The notes under the pieces were generated by a model. It made no database searches, was not told the DNA's origin, and saw only the letters and a list, made by a program, of their open reading frames with translations. Of a DNA stretch of 64,000 nt, positions 25,452 to 33,151 are shown piece after piece (position 1 is the stretch's first letter; each line of letters opens with the position of its first letter). The stretch covers positions 620,001 through 684,000 of the forward strand of contig NZ_RCWZ01000001.1 in the NCBI RefSeq assembly GCF_003675385.1, written 5' to 3'. This stretch comes from Mucilaginibacter kameinonensis (lineage in GTDB: Bacteria > Bacteroidota > Bacteroidia > Sphingobacteriales > Sphingobacteriaceae). Both the position numbers and the translations under genes were made by a program.

Positions 25452-26678
25452 TTACAAATCCTGTTTGATTTCATCCAACCCTTTAATACTTAAACGGGCG
25501 CTTATACCGGCCGCAATTACCGAAATACCTCCAACGGTTAACAGCACAAGTCCAAAATCCTTGACCTTAAGATCAATAGGGTACGCGTCCAATACCGTCA
25601 TCTTGGCACCCATTTTTATCCAGCCGTAATGTTGCTGCAACAGACAGAAAATGGTGCCCAATATAATACCGATAACGCAGCCCACGGCGGTGATCATCAT
25701 CCCCTCGAAAAAGAAGATCCCCTGGATCATGTTTTTATTGGCGCCTAATCCGCTTAAAATGGCTATGTCTTTTCGCTTGTCGATAACCAGCATGGTTAAC
25801 GAGCCAATGATATTAAATATTGCGATAATAAGCACAAAGGTAAGGATCATGTAAACCGCCCAGCTTTCGTAATTGAGGGTTTTATAAAGCTCGCTGTTTT
25901 GCTCCTTGCGGTTTTTGACGGTAAAATCCTTGCCTATTTTACCAATAATGTCTTTTTGCACAGCATCGAGATTGGTGCCGCGTTTAAAATTTATCTGGAG
26001 CGAAGACACATTTACGGGTTGGTCGAGCAGATCGCGGGCAAACTCGATAGGTGTTACGGTGATATCATCAAACTCCTGCTGTATGGCAAATACGCCCGAA
26101 GGATTGATGCTGCGGACAACAAACTCATTTAAGGGATTGGCCGAATTTTCGGCATCGCGACGCGGAGAAAATACCTGTATCGGCGTAAGTCCGTCATGTA
26201 CATTAATGCCTAAAGTACGTTGAATAGTAGCGCCAATTACGGCAAAGTTTTGATTGCCGCTTTTAAGCGTGAACGAGCCGCTGGCAATGGTACTATCAAG
26301 CTGTGGATTTTTTAAAAAATCTTCGCTCACGCCCATTACCGTCCCCAAAAATGGGTTGTCGCCATATTTGATCAGGGCTTTTTCCTGTAGTACTTCGGTA
26401 AAAGAAAAAACGCGGGCATCTTTATGCAATGAAGCAAAGTAGGGCGTATTAGGGTCGAATGTTTTGCCCAGTTTGGCCTCTATCTTCAATTCGGGCGTAA
26501 AGTTGCTGTATAATGAAAGGATAACCTTCTCAAAGCCATTGAACACCGAAAGGATAATGAGCAAAGCCGCGCTGCCAATAAGCACCCCCAGCATAGAAAT
26601 GCCCGAAATGATATTGATAGCATGCATCTTTTTACCCGAAAACAGGTAACGTTTTGCTATGTAAATGGACGTGTTCAA
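25452..26678 (-). CDS. FtsX/LolE-family ABC transporter permease
   Basis: A 408-residue inner-membrane permease of the LolC/LolE type. A first membrane segment at about residues 22-48 precedes a periplasmic domain of about 220 residues. Three more segments follow at about 273-300, 320-348 and 375-395, the FtsX-like topology. The N-terminal motif YIAKRYLF ... HAINIISGISMLGVLIG is typical of lipoprotein-releasing permeases. The start is a TTG at 26678; no suitable ATG is nearby and the amphipathic N-terminus fits. No cognate ATPase gene lies next to it, so it must use one encoded elsewhere. Confidence 0.88.
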   Translation of the reverse strand: MNTSIYIAKRYLFSGKKMHAINIISGISMLGVLIGSAALLIILSVFNGFEKVILSLYSNFTPELKIEAKLGKTFDPNTPYFASLHKDARVFSFTEVLQEKALIKYGDNPFLGTVMGVSEDFLKNPQLDSTIASGSFTLKSGNQNFAVIGATIQRTLGINVHDGLTPIQVFSPRRDAENSANPLNEFVVRSINPSGVFAIQQEFDDITVTPIEFARDLLDQPVNVSSLQINFKRGTNLDAVQKDIIGKIGKDFTVKNRKEQNSELYKTLNYESWAVYMILTFVLIIAIFNIIGSLTMLVIDKRKDIAILSGLGANKNMIQGIFFFEGMMITAVGCVIGIILGTIFCLLQQHYGWIKMGAKMTVLDAYPIDLKVKDFGLVLLTVGGISVIAAGISARLSIKGLDEIKQDL

Positions 26679-26737
26679 TTGTGCGGGGATTATACGTTCA
26701 GGTTTGCTTTAGTAGATAAACGTTATTAAGCTGTTAA

Positions 26738-27376
26738 CTAAGTTAAAAACGGATTGTTTTGTTTTTCGTAGCCGATGGTTGTTTCGGGGCCATGGCCAGG
26801 ATAAACGGTAACATCATCGGGCAGGGTAAACAGCTTGGTTTCGATATTATCTATAAGTAAGCTAAAGTTACCGCCCGGTAAATCCGTACGGCCAATACTG
26901 TTCCTGAACAATACATCGCCGCCTATCAGGATCTTATCCTCCTTGTCATAAAAACACAGGTGGGCCGGTGAATGGCCTGGCGCAAAGATCAAATGCAGTG
27001 TTGTATTGCCGAAATGGATTGTGCCGGTTTCGGGCAAAAATTCATCGGGCATAGGCGATACATCATAACGAAAACCCATTGATGGGGCATAAGCTACAAC
27101 AGCAGCCAATGTTTCTGACTCACCAACATGGAAACGGGGTTTAAGCCCGTATTGGTCAAACACGAATTTATTGCCCAACACATGGTCAACATGGCAATGC
27201 GTATTTAGCAGCATAACGGGCTTTAGGTTATTGTTTTTGATAAAACTTACAACCGTATTTTGCTCCGGTGCTGTATACATGCCCGGATCAATGATCACGC
27301 ATTCGCCGGTTTCATCGTACAAAATGTAGGTGTTTTCCTGGTAAGGGTTATTTACAAATGATATAACTTTTGCCAT
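26738..27376 (-). CDS. MBL-fold metallohydrolase (glyoxalase II-like)
   Basis: A 212-residue cytoplasmic metallo-beta-lactamase-fold hydrolase. The metal motif is NTHCHVDHVLG (H-x-H-x-D-H), followed by APGHSPAHLCFY, FIGGDVLF-like GGDVLFRNSIGR, and the last His in VYPGHGPETTIG. The overall pattern is that of glyoxalase II-like thioesterases, although the dedicated C-terminal glutathione-binding domain is missing, so the thioester substrate is unknown. It is followed by the LolE-like gene after about 60 nt. Confidence 0.92.
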   Translation of the reverse strand: MAKVISFVNNPYQENTYILYDETGECVIIDPGMYTAPEQNTVVSFIKNNNLKPVMLLNTHCHVDHVLGNKFVFDQYGLKPRFHVGESETLAAVVAYAPSMGFRYDVSPMPDEFLPETGTIHFGNTTLHLIFAPGHSPAHLCFYDKEDKILIGGDVLFRNSIGRTDLPGGNFSLLIDNIETKLFTLPDDVTVYPGHGPETTIGYEKQNNPFLT

Positions 27377-27439
27377 GCGGTAAAAGTACAGAATAAATTG
27401 ATTGGGTGTTGGGGGATCGAGAATTGAAGATTAAACGAG

Positions 27440-27560
27440 CGTCATTGCTGTAAGGAACGAAGCAATTCCCTATAAGCATGTCCGCCCTGTGTAGTTCGCG
27501 ATTGCTTCGTTCCTCGCAATGACGTGGTGGTGAAGGATTGCTTTGTTCCTCGGAATGACT
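27440..27560. repeat. TCATTGCGAGG palindrome family, full copy plus extra half arm
   Basis: It starts CGTCATTGCTGTAAGGAACG and ends ATTGCTTCGTTCCTCGCAAT, with CCCTGTGTAG in the loop. A second, diverged right arm, GATTGCTTTGTTCCTCGGAA, follows at 27536-27560. An apparent minus-strand reading frame across this block (27348-27611) is made of the repeat and is not a gene. Confidence 0.85.
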
Positions 27561-27588
27561 TTTTTTGTTTATGCTCCAATAAAGTCTG

Positions 27589-28218
27589 CTACGCCGCAGT
27601 TGCACCTTCAATCAACTCTACCTCGGCTACCGGACTAAACAGATAAACCCTTCGGGTAGCCACTTCGGTGCATTTAAAGCGTTTACGCAGCTTTTCGTCC
27701 TTGCGGAACACTCTGCCATCCTTTAGTTTAAATAATGCCTTAAGCGGGATCTTTTCTACTGTTAAAATGGCTTCCGATTCTTTTGGCGGATCATACTTGC
27801 GCAGTGAACGGTATAGGTTCAAATCCGAGCAGCTTGACGCAGCCGGATTATCCAGGTAGTTTACAATGGCCTTTTTAATATCAGGCGGAAAAATTTCCTT
27901 TTCAAAAAATGGCTGCATCATTTTTTTGAAATTATTTTTCCATTCCGTTCCGTGGGGTTTGGCTTTTTGTTTATGCTCGTTCCAGGTATGCAGGTGCGCA
28001 AACTCGTGCACGGTAGTTACCAAAAAAGCGTAGGGATTAAGGTCATAATTAACCGAGATCCGGTGGCCTTTACCTCCGTAAGGTGAGCGGTAATCGCCAA
28101 ATTTACTGTTGCGGTTGCGCGAAATTTTAAATTCGCATTTGAAGTAGTCAATCCACCGGGCAATAAGCGGGGCTGCTTCTGCCGGTAAATATTTCTCTAA
28201 AACTTTTACTTTATCCAA
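27589..28218 (-). CDS. SprT-like zinc metalloprotease-domain protein
   Basis: A 209-residue cytoplasmic protein with the SprT-like signature VTTVHEFAHLHTWNEHK, in which H-E-x-x-H supplies two zinc ligands and the later His a third. The first 70 residues are basic (FKISRNRNSKFGDYRSPYGGKG), as in SprT-like proteins, some of which process DNA-protein crosslinks. The start is a TTG at 28218; no in-frame ATG precedes the domain. The gene is followed by a repeat block and preceded by another. Confidence 0.85.
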   Translation of the reverse strand: MDKVKVLEKYLPAEAAPLIARWIDYFKCEFKISRNRNSKFGDYRSPYGGKGHRISVNYDLNPYAFLVTTVHEFAHLHTWNEHKQKAKPHGTEWKNNFKKMMQPFFEKEIFPPDIKKAIVNYLDNPAASSCSDLNLYRSLRKYDPPKESEAILTVEKIPLKALFKLKDGRVFRKDEKLRKRFKCTEVATRRVYLFSPVAEVELIEGATAA

Positions 28219-28254
28219 TTTTTACCTCAACACAAATATAAGGTTTTTGTGGCG

Positions 28255-28375
28255 TATAGTTCATAGATCAAGGTTCATAGCTTTTTTGTTATTGTTCTAT
28301 GACTTAAGCAAAAAATTAAGTGGGGGGACTAAAAAGCTTTTACCATGAACCATCGACTATGATCCATGAACTAAA
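28255..28375. repeat. Inverted repeat of TTCATAG/CATGAAC words, second copy
   Basis: The left half reads TAGTTCATAGATCAAGGTTC and the right half ACCATGAACCATCGACTATG and GATCCATGAACTAAAG. It is the same word family as 6541-6630 and lies between the feoB and SprT-like genes. Confidence 0.65.
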
Positions 28376-28378
28376 GAA

Positions 28379-30493
28379 CTACTTCAACCAGTGATATACA
28401 ATAAATGATGCCGTATAAGCCAATGCCGTCATATAGGCAAACTGGGCAGCCGGCCATCGCCAGTCTTTAGTTTCACGGTAAACAACGGCTACGGTACTGG
28501 CGCATTGCATGGCGAAGGCATAAAACATCATGAGCGAAAATGCCACCGCCAACGTAAACACCGGCTGGCCGGTTTGCGGATTTTTGGCCTCATGCATTTT
28601 TTCCTGTACCGATTGCAGCTTATCCGCATCGCCCTCAACACTGTAAATGGTGGCCATAGTACCAACAAATACTTCTCGTGCGGCAAATGAACTGATGAGC
28701 GCTATGCCTATCTTCCAGTCGAAGCCAAGCGGCTTAATAACGGGTTCAATAACATGACCAAATACGCCAGCATAAGAGTTTTCCAATTTTTCTGATGCGA
28801 TGACTTTGGTCAGGCTGTCCGGAGTCATGGTTTTGGTATACTGAGGCTGGGCGTATTGCTTATCTATCCGGGCAAACCTGTCGCCGGGGCCGTATGATTT
28901 TAATACCCATAGTATTACAGATACGGCTATGATTACTTTACCGGCCTGTAGTACAAAGGTTTTTGAACGGTCGTACATGGTAAATATCACGTTTTTCCAC
29001 CTTGGCATGCGGTAAACAGGCAGCTCCATGATAAAGTAACCACGCTCGCGGGCTTTCAGGATAAATTTCATCACAAAGGCTACGATGATAGCCGAAAAGA
29101 CGCTAAGCACATACATGGCAGTAAGCGCCAGGCCTTGCAAGTTAAACACCCACCAAACGTTGCGGTTAGGAACAACCAGCGCAATTAGTAAAGTATAAAC
29201 CGGTAAACGGGCAGAACAGGCCACCAATGGTGTTACCATGATGGTGATCATCCTGTCTTTCCAGTTTTCGATGGTGCGGGTACTCATGATAGATGGCACC
29301 GCGCAGGCAAAACCGCCGATAAGCGGCACTACCGATTTTCCGTTCAATCCCACCTTACGCATCACCTTATCCATCATGAACGTAACACGCGACATATAGC
29401 CCGTATCTTCCAAAATAGAAATAAGGGCGAACAGGATGGCTATTTGCGGTATAAACACCAATACCCCGCTCAGGCCGGCGAGCACACCATCGATAATCAA
29501 ACTACTCAGCGGCCCGGCAGGCAATACTTTAGCTGCACCGGCCTGTAGCCAGATAAACAGATCTTCGATGAGCGACATCGGGTATGCCGACCATGAAAAA
29601 ATAGCCTGGAATATGAACAATAAAATAGCGAAGAAGATCACAAAGCCAAATACTTTGTGCGTAAGGATCTTGTCTATTTTGTTGCTGATGGTTTCGTCAT
29701 GGGCAGCTTCGGGCTTGGTGACCGTATCGTAAAGCAGGTCGTTAATAAAATTATAGCGGGCAATGGTTTCTGTAGCCTGCGCCTTTTGCGAGTGGAAGGA
29801 GTGCTCCTGCTCCAGTTGCTCAATGCGGTCGCTTTCGGTTGTTGAAAGATAGCTCAGTGTTTCATGCTGATGTGCAAGCTGCAGGGCCACATAAGGGTTT
29901 TCAACCTGCATCTCCCCTTTTATCTGCGCTATTATGCCGGGGGCGAGGCTTTCAATATCAATGGTATCCTGTTGCAGCGCTACGCTGTTGGCGAATGCAA
30001 TGGCATTTTTGAGTTTATCGATACCTGTATTTTTCCTTGCAGAGATAGGTACGACAGGCACACCCAGCTTTTTGGCAAAAAGATCGATATTAATTTTGAT
30101 ACCCGCTTTCTCAGATACATCGATCATGTTGAGTGCCACCACAACGGGGATCTTCAAATCAGCTATCTGGGTATAAAGCAGCAGGTTTCTTTTAAGGTTT
30201 GATGCGTCAAGGATCACCACTACCAGATCGGGCACCATGCCCTTTGACTTATCTGCCAGTACCGAAAATACAATGGATTCGTCTTTACTTTTTGGGTAGA
30301 TGCTATAGGTACCGGGAAGATCAATGATTTCGGCCGTACGACCGTCGGGCAGGGCGCAAAAACCTGTTTTTTTATCAACAGTTACCCCCGGAAAGTTTCC
30401 GATTTTTTGATTTAACCCGGTTAGTATATTAAAGAGAGTTGATTTACCGGTGTTGGGATTTCCTACAAGTGCAACTCTTATATCGGCTTTCAA
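28379..30493 (-). CDS. feoB: Ferrous iron transport protein B
   Basis: GTPase-coupled Fe(II) permease of the inner membrane, 704 residues. The N-terminal G domain carries G1 (GNPNTGKST), G3 (DLPGTYS), G4 (ALNMID) and G5 (ISARKNTG). A helical spacer follows, then two gate-like membrane halves between about residues 280 and 700, including the motif GGFACAVPSIMSTRT. The start is a TTG at 30493, 10 residues before the P-loop, as usual for the family. feoA ends 11 nt upstream, so the two form feoAB. No feoC was found. Confidence 0.95.
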   Translation of the reverse strand: MKADIRVALVGNPNTGKSTLFNILTGLNQKIGNFPGVTVDKKTGFCALPDGRTAEIIDLPGTYSIYPKSKDESIVFSVLADKSKGMVPDLVVVILDASNLKRNLLLYTQIADLKIPVVVALNMIDVSEKAGIKINIDLFAKKLGVPVVPISARKNTGIDKLKNAIAFANSVALQQDTIDIESLAPGIIAQIKGEMQVENPYVALQLAHQHETLSYLSTTESDRIEQLEQEHSFHSQKAQATETIARYNFINDLLYDTVTKPEAAHDETISNKIDKILTHKVFGFVIFFAILLFIFQAIFSWSAYPMSLIEDLFIWLQAGAAKVLPAGPLSSLIIDGVLAGLSGVLVFIPQIAILFALISILEDTGYMSRVTFMMDKVMRKVGLNGKSVVPLIGGFACAVPSIMSTRTIENWKDRMITIMVTPLVACSARLPVYTLLIALVVPNRNVWWVFNLQGLALTAMYVLSVFSAIIVAFVMKFILKARERGYFIMELPVYRMPRWKNVIFTMYDRSKTFVLQAGKVIIAVSVILWVLKSYGPGDRFARIDKQYAQPQYTKTMTPDSLTKVIASEKLENSYAGVFGHVIEPVIKPLGFDWKIGIALISSFAAREVFVGTMATIYSVEGDADKLQSVQEKMHEAKNPQTGQPVFTLAVAFSLMMFYAFAMQCASTVAVVYRETKDWRWPAAQFAYMTALAYTASFIVYHWLK

Positions 30494-30504
30494 TGCTTAC
30501 AAAA

Positions 30505-30723
30505 CTACTGCAAAATGATGGTGGACGCTTCAAACCTGCGTAAACTAAGCTGATAGCCTGATACGCTGATGGCAATAGGATCGCCAAGGGGGGCAATACG
30601 CGAAATGCGCACCTCTTCGCCGGGTAAACAACCCATCTCCATCAGTTTTACCGACATTTCAAGATCGGTAAATTCCTTTACGATACCAGTTTCGCCTACT
30701 TCCAGTTGTGACAGCTTCATCAT
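30505..30723 (-). CDS. feoA: Ferrous iron transport protein A
   Basis: A 72-residue SH3-like protein needed for FeoB function. The typical blocks are LSQLEVGETGIVKEF, MEMGCLPGEEVRI and ISVSGYQLSLRRFEAS. Two ATG codons lie in tandem at 30723 and 30720 and either may be used. It is the first gene of feoAB, with a complete-looking promoter 19 nt upstream. Confidence 0.93.
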   Translation of the reverse strand: MMKLSQLEVGETGIVKEFTDLEMSVKLMEMGCLPGEEVRISRIAPLGDPIAISVSGYQLSLRRFEASTIILQ

Positions 30724-30741
30724 TTATAATATAAAACGTAG

Positions 30742-30772
30742 CAAATGTAAGCTTATTTATATTAAATCCAAA
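30742..30772 (-). promoter_or_regulatory. feoAB promoter: TTTG, 19-bp spacer, TACATTTG
   Basis: On the minus strand the -33 TTTG (30772-30769) is followed by 19 bp and an exact TAnnTTTG -7 element (30749-30742). This is one of the two best promoter matches in the window, and the leader to feoA is about 19 nt. Confidence 0.6.
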
Positions 30773-30776
30773 TAAG
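30752..30776 (-). promoter_or_regulatory. Candidate metalloregulator operator over the feoAB -33 element
   Basis: The minus strand reads CTTATTT, an 11-bp spacer, AAATAAG: a perfect 7-bp inverted repeat covering the -33 TTTG and most of the spacer. Its position suits a repressor such as Fur or a DtxR-type protein, but the spacing is not the classical Fur box and the regulator is a guess. Confidence 0.35.
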
Positions 30777-30790
30777 ACGAGTAATGATAT

Positions 30791-30890
30791 GCAGATTTTA
30801 AATGTGCAGATGTGCAAATGACTTTAGTGTGAAGTTTGGAGGGAAATGCGACAGATTACAGATGTGCAGATTTCAAATGTGCAAACGACT
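30791..30890. repeat. Two copies of the GTGCAGAT...AATGTGCAAA repeat
   Basis: AATGTGCAGATGTGCAAATG at about 30811-30830 and AGATTTCAAATGTGCAAACG at about 30869-30888 share the same words. They recur, inverted, at 22055-22095. Together with the feoAB promoter they fill the 337-bp gap between the feoA and GDSL genes. Confidence 0.6.
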
Positions 30891-31008
30891 TTTTGATGCT
30901 ATCGATTTTGCTTTTTCTGCTTTTATAAAATCGCAAAATCCACTTGTAACAAAAAATAAATCCACTTGTAATATTTTTAAGACTAAACGCCATAGTTAAA
31001 TAACATTT

Positions 31009-31041
31009 AAAGCCCCTGTAAATAACTTTTACAAGGGCTTT
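31009..31041 (-). terminator. Terminator after the GDSL-like gene
   Basis: Stem AAAGCCCCTGTAAA / TTTACAAGGGCTTT (one mismatch) around a 5-nt loop. On the minus strand it is followed by a short run of T. It lies 20 nt beyond the stop at 31061. Confidence 0.75.
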
Positions 31042-31060
31042 TAAATAATGATTACGATCT

Positions 31061-31738
31061 TCAATTTACAAACTGTTCAATGTTTCTGCGCCATACAAAA
31101 TAACCTGTTTCATTTAAATGAGTTCCGTCAAATGTTAAGCTGTTATCTATCTTCCCGTATCTTAAAAAATCATCGTGAAAATCGATAAAATTGACACCTT
31201 TCAATTTACATACAGATTTAATCCTGCTGTTATAGGCATTAATAGTATCATTTAACTTCTTTAAATTAGTCGGAAACTCTGATTGAATATACAGTGTGGT
31301 TTTGGGAGTTTCCGCTTGCACTACCTCTATCATTTTAAGAACATTATTAACAGCCGTATCTAAAGGTATTTTGTACTTGAAATCATTAACACCTCCTTCA
31401 ATAAAAATCTTATAGGGTTTTCTTGGCACCACGCGTTTTAAGCTTGCTAAAACTGTATTAGTAGTATTCCCTGAAAAGCCCATGTTTTTAATTTGAGGGT
31501 TATTAAACTCCTTAGTTACATTGAATCCTTGTGTTATACTTGTACCTAAAAAAACGACCTCTTTGCCATTGTTAGTTGAGTTTAAAAAGTTAGTCCAACG
31601 AGCCTCGATGGTGGGCTTTGGATGAAAATAATCATAGTTAGCATAATAAACCCTCTTTAAAACAAAAAACAAAACGAATAAAGCATTGAGCGATAGAGAC
31701 GCTATAAACAGCCATTTTTTAAATTTACTATTAGTCAT
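31061..31738 (-). CDS. Membrane-anchored SGNH/GDSL-like hydrolase
   Basis: A 225-residue protein from the ATG at 31738. A single N-terminal membrane segment (residues about 9-27) anchors a periplasmic SGNH domain. Block I is FLGTSITQGF, so the usual G-D-S is G-T-S; block II is NMGFSGNTT, block III GGVNDF and block V DGTHLNETGY with the catalytic D-x-x-H. Ser and His are present, so esterase activity is plausible. Codon use is distinctly A/T-rich relative to the neighbouring feo and gcv genes. A carbohydrate-esterase role is inferred from the family only. Confidence 0.88.
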   Translation of the reverse strand: MTNSKFKKWLFIASLSLNALFVLFFVLKRVYYANYDYFHPKPTIEARWTNFLNSTNNGKEVVFLGTSITQGFNVTKEFNNPQIKNMGFSGNTTNTVLASLKRVVPRKPYKIFIEGGVNDFKYKIPLDTAVNNVLKMIEVVQAETPKTTLYIQSEFPTNLKKLNDTINAYNSRIKSVCKLKGVNFIDFHDDFLRYGKIDNSLTFDGTHLNETGYFVWRRNIEQFVN

Positions 31739-32108
31739 CAAAACATATTATATTCACGAATCTATGACTTTCTGCTATAACTCACTACAGTCGATAAATA
31801 AAAGACAGGCCACACTGAATTTATATTAAACTAAAGTCACCTGCTTCCACGATTGCCACGCGTTATTTACTGACATGATCCCGTCACTGTTCAATTTTTA
31901 AAAAAACGGTTGTTCAGCTTTTAATTTCTAAAAAATGCAAGCCGCTGATTATCAAAGATGATTTGTTCATGTTTGATAGTTTGCCAATAGTTGTTAAAAT
32001 TAATTCGCTGATTATCAGTGGTGCTTTTCTTGAAAATAATTGCAAGTGTTTACACTTTAAAAAATTGAACACCCGTAAATTGAATAGTAACTGTGCTTTG
32101 CCGGTAGG
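31739..32108. other. 370-bp intergenic stretch with no recognised gene
   Basis: AT-rich, with the word CGCTGATTATCA appearing twice (about 31942 and 32009). No open frame, terminator or repeat family seen elsewhere in the window was recognised. It separates the GDSL-like gene from the small lipoprotein gene. Confidence 0.5.
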
Positions 32109-32258
32109 TTAAGCGATCATTTGCACAGTTCCTTTGGAATCTGCCACTTTGACTTTCCCAAAATGCGGGCAGCCGCATCCTTTGTGAAAAATACCGCATG
32201 ATGATGTTGCCATTAACAGCAACGTGCCTAATAAAATAACCAGTTTATTTTTTTTCAT
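32109..32258 (-). CDS. 49-residue Cys/His-rich lipoprotein
   Basis: Found by reading the minus strand. It begins MKKNKLVILLGTLLLMATSS and has a lipobox Cys at residue 21. The mature 29-residue peptide begins CGIFHKGCGCPHFGKVKV and holds three Cys and two His within 15 residues (C21, H25, C28, C30, H32), then a polar tail ending QMIA. This looks like a small metal-binding or redox-active envelope lipoprotein, although no family name comes to mind. The start overlaps the 3' end of the vanZ gene by 14 nt in another frame, so it is probably the last cistron of gcvH-vanZ. The leader, lipobox and clean stop make a chance frame unlikely. Confidence 0.75.
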   Translation of the reverse strand: MKKNKLVILLGTLLLMATSSCGIFHKGCGCPHFGKVKVADSKGTVQMIA

Positions 32259-32643
32259 TTTTTCCAATCGCCTCAATAGTCAGCATAACACTAAAAACGC
32301 CCATGCAGGCACCCAGTACATCACAAAAAAGATCGTTCCAATCACCAGTACGCCAGGTAAAAATGGAGACCTGCAGTATTTCAATAAGTCCCCCAAAAAT
32401 TATGCTGACAATCCAAATGATGAACATGCCTGTATACGTAAGTCGCTTAGGCTTTTGTTGCCTTATTACGCCAAAGCAAACCAGTACAATCAGCGTGAAA
32501 AATAAACCGCAATGCGTTAGTTTATCAAAGCCTTCAAAAAACAACGGCGATTTATCAACCGAGTCGAGATGTACCGAGCAGATCACTAAAACAAATAAGG
32601 CCCACAAAATAGCGGGCCCATGATATTTTAAAAACAGCTTCAT
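32245..32643 (-). CDS. VanZ-family membrane protein
   Basis: A 132-residue protein from the ATG at 32643; an upstream ATG at 32706 would start inside gcvH. Four membrane segments are expected, at about residues 9-26, 44-62, 74-92 and 105-122. The polar motif DKLTHCGLFF and the GGLIEILQ segment are typical of VanZ-like proteins. The family is named after a teicoplanin-resistance gene, but in Bacteroidota most members have no shown role. It starts 1 nt after the gcvH stop, so translation is probably coupled. Confidence 0.88.
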   Translation of the reverse strand: MKLFLKYHGPAILWALFVLVICSVHLDSVDKSPLFFEGFDKLTHCGLFFTLIVLVCFGVIRQQKPKRLTYTGMFIIWIVSIIFGGLIEILQVSIFTWRTGDWNDLFCDVLGACMGVFSVMLTIEAIGKNEKK

Positions 32644-32644
32644 T

Positions 32645-33025
32645 TTATGCACCGATAACCGCCTGGTACTCGTCGGCAGATAAAAGTGCGTCAACGTCTG
32701 CAGCATTAGCTATGGTGATTTTTACCATCCAGCCTTCGCCATATGGATCGCTGTTAACCAGGTCTGGCTGATTGTTTAGCGCCGGGTTAACTTCGGTTAC
32801 AGTACCGGTAACGGGCATAAACAGGTCAGATACAGTTTTTACTGCTTCTACGGTGCCAAAAACTTCGTCTTTAGCAACTTCTTTACCTAATGAAGTAACA
32901 TCAACATAAACAATGTCGCCCAGCTCGCCTTGAGCAAATTCGGTGATGCCTACGGTAGCTACATTGCCTTCAACCTTAATCCACTCGTGATCTTTGGTGT
33001 ATTTTAATTCAGCTGGAAAATTCAT
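32645..33025 (-). CDS. gcvH: Glycine cleavage system H protein
   Basis: Lipoyl carrier that shuttles the aminomethyl group between GcvP, GcvT and the lipoamide dehydrogenase. The ATG at 33025 gives 126 residues, the usual length, and begins [15 protein letters not shown]. The lipoylation site is in [19 protein letters not shown], with the modified lysine in the E-x-V-K-T-V motif. An upstream ATG at 33097 would precede the promoter found at 33046-33074, which supports this start. It heads the gcvH-vanZ-lipoprotein group. Confidence 0.96.
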   Translation of the reverse strand: MNFPAELKYTKDHEWIKVEGNVATVGITEFAQGELGDIVYVDVTSLGKEVAKDEVFGTVEAVKTVSDLFMPVTGTVTEVNPALNNQPDLVNSDPYGEGWMVKITIANAADVDALLSADEYQAVIGA

Positions 33026-33045
33026 GTCGTTAAATTTTGTGTGCT

Positions 33046-33074
33046 CAAAAATAGTAAAACTTTGGTTTTCGCAA
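33046..33074 (-). promoter_or_regulatory. gcvH promoter: TTG, 18-bp spacer, TATTTTTG
   Basis: The minus strand carries TTG at 33074-33072, then 18 bp, then TATTTTTG (33053-33046), an exact -7 match. The element ends 20 nt before the gcvH ATG, like the other spaced promoters in the window. Confidence 0.55.
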
Positions 33075-33151
33075 TTATGGATATGTAAATTATGCAATCA
33101 TCATTTTCTATATGTCATAGTGATGATTTATCGGAAATATATTTGTCCGTT

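Noticed and set aside
27348..27611. Minus-strand frame of 87 residues between the MBL and SprT-like genes
   Set aside because: It is the translation of the TCATTGCGAGG repeat (note HCEERSNRE) and overlaps the MBL start.
32644..32706. N-terminal extension of VanZ into gcvH
   Set aside because: An ATG one base after the gcvH stop gives the usual VanZ start, and the extension is gcvH sequence in another frame.
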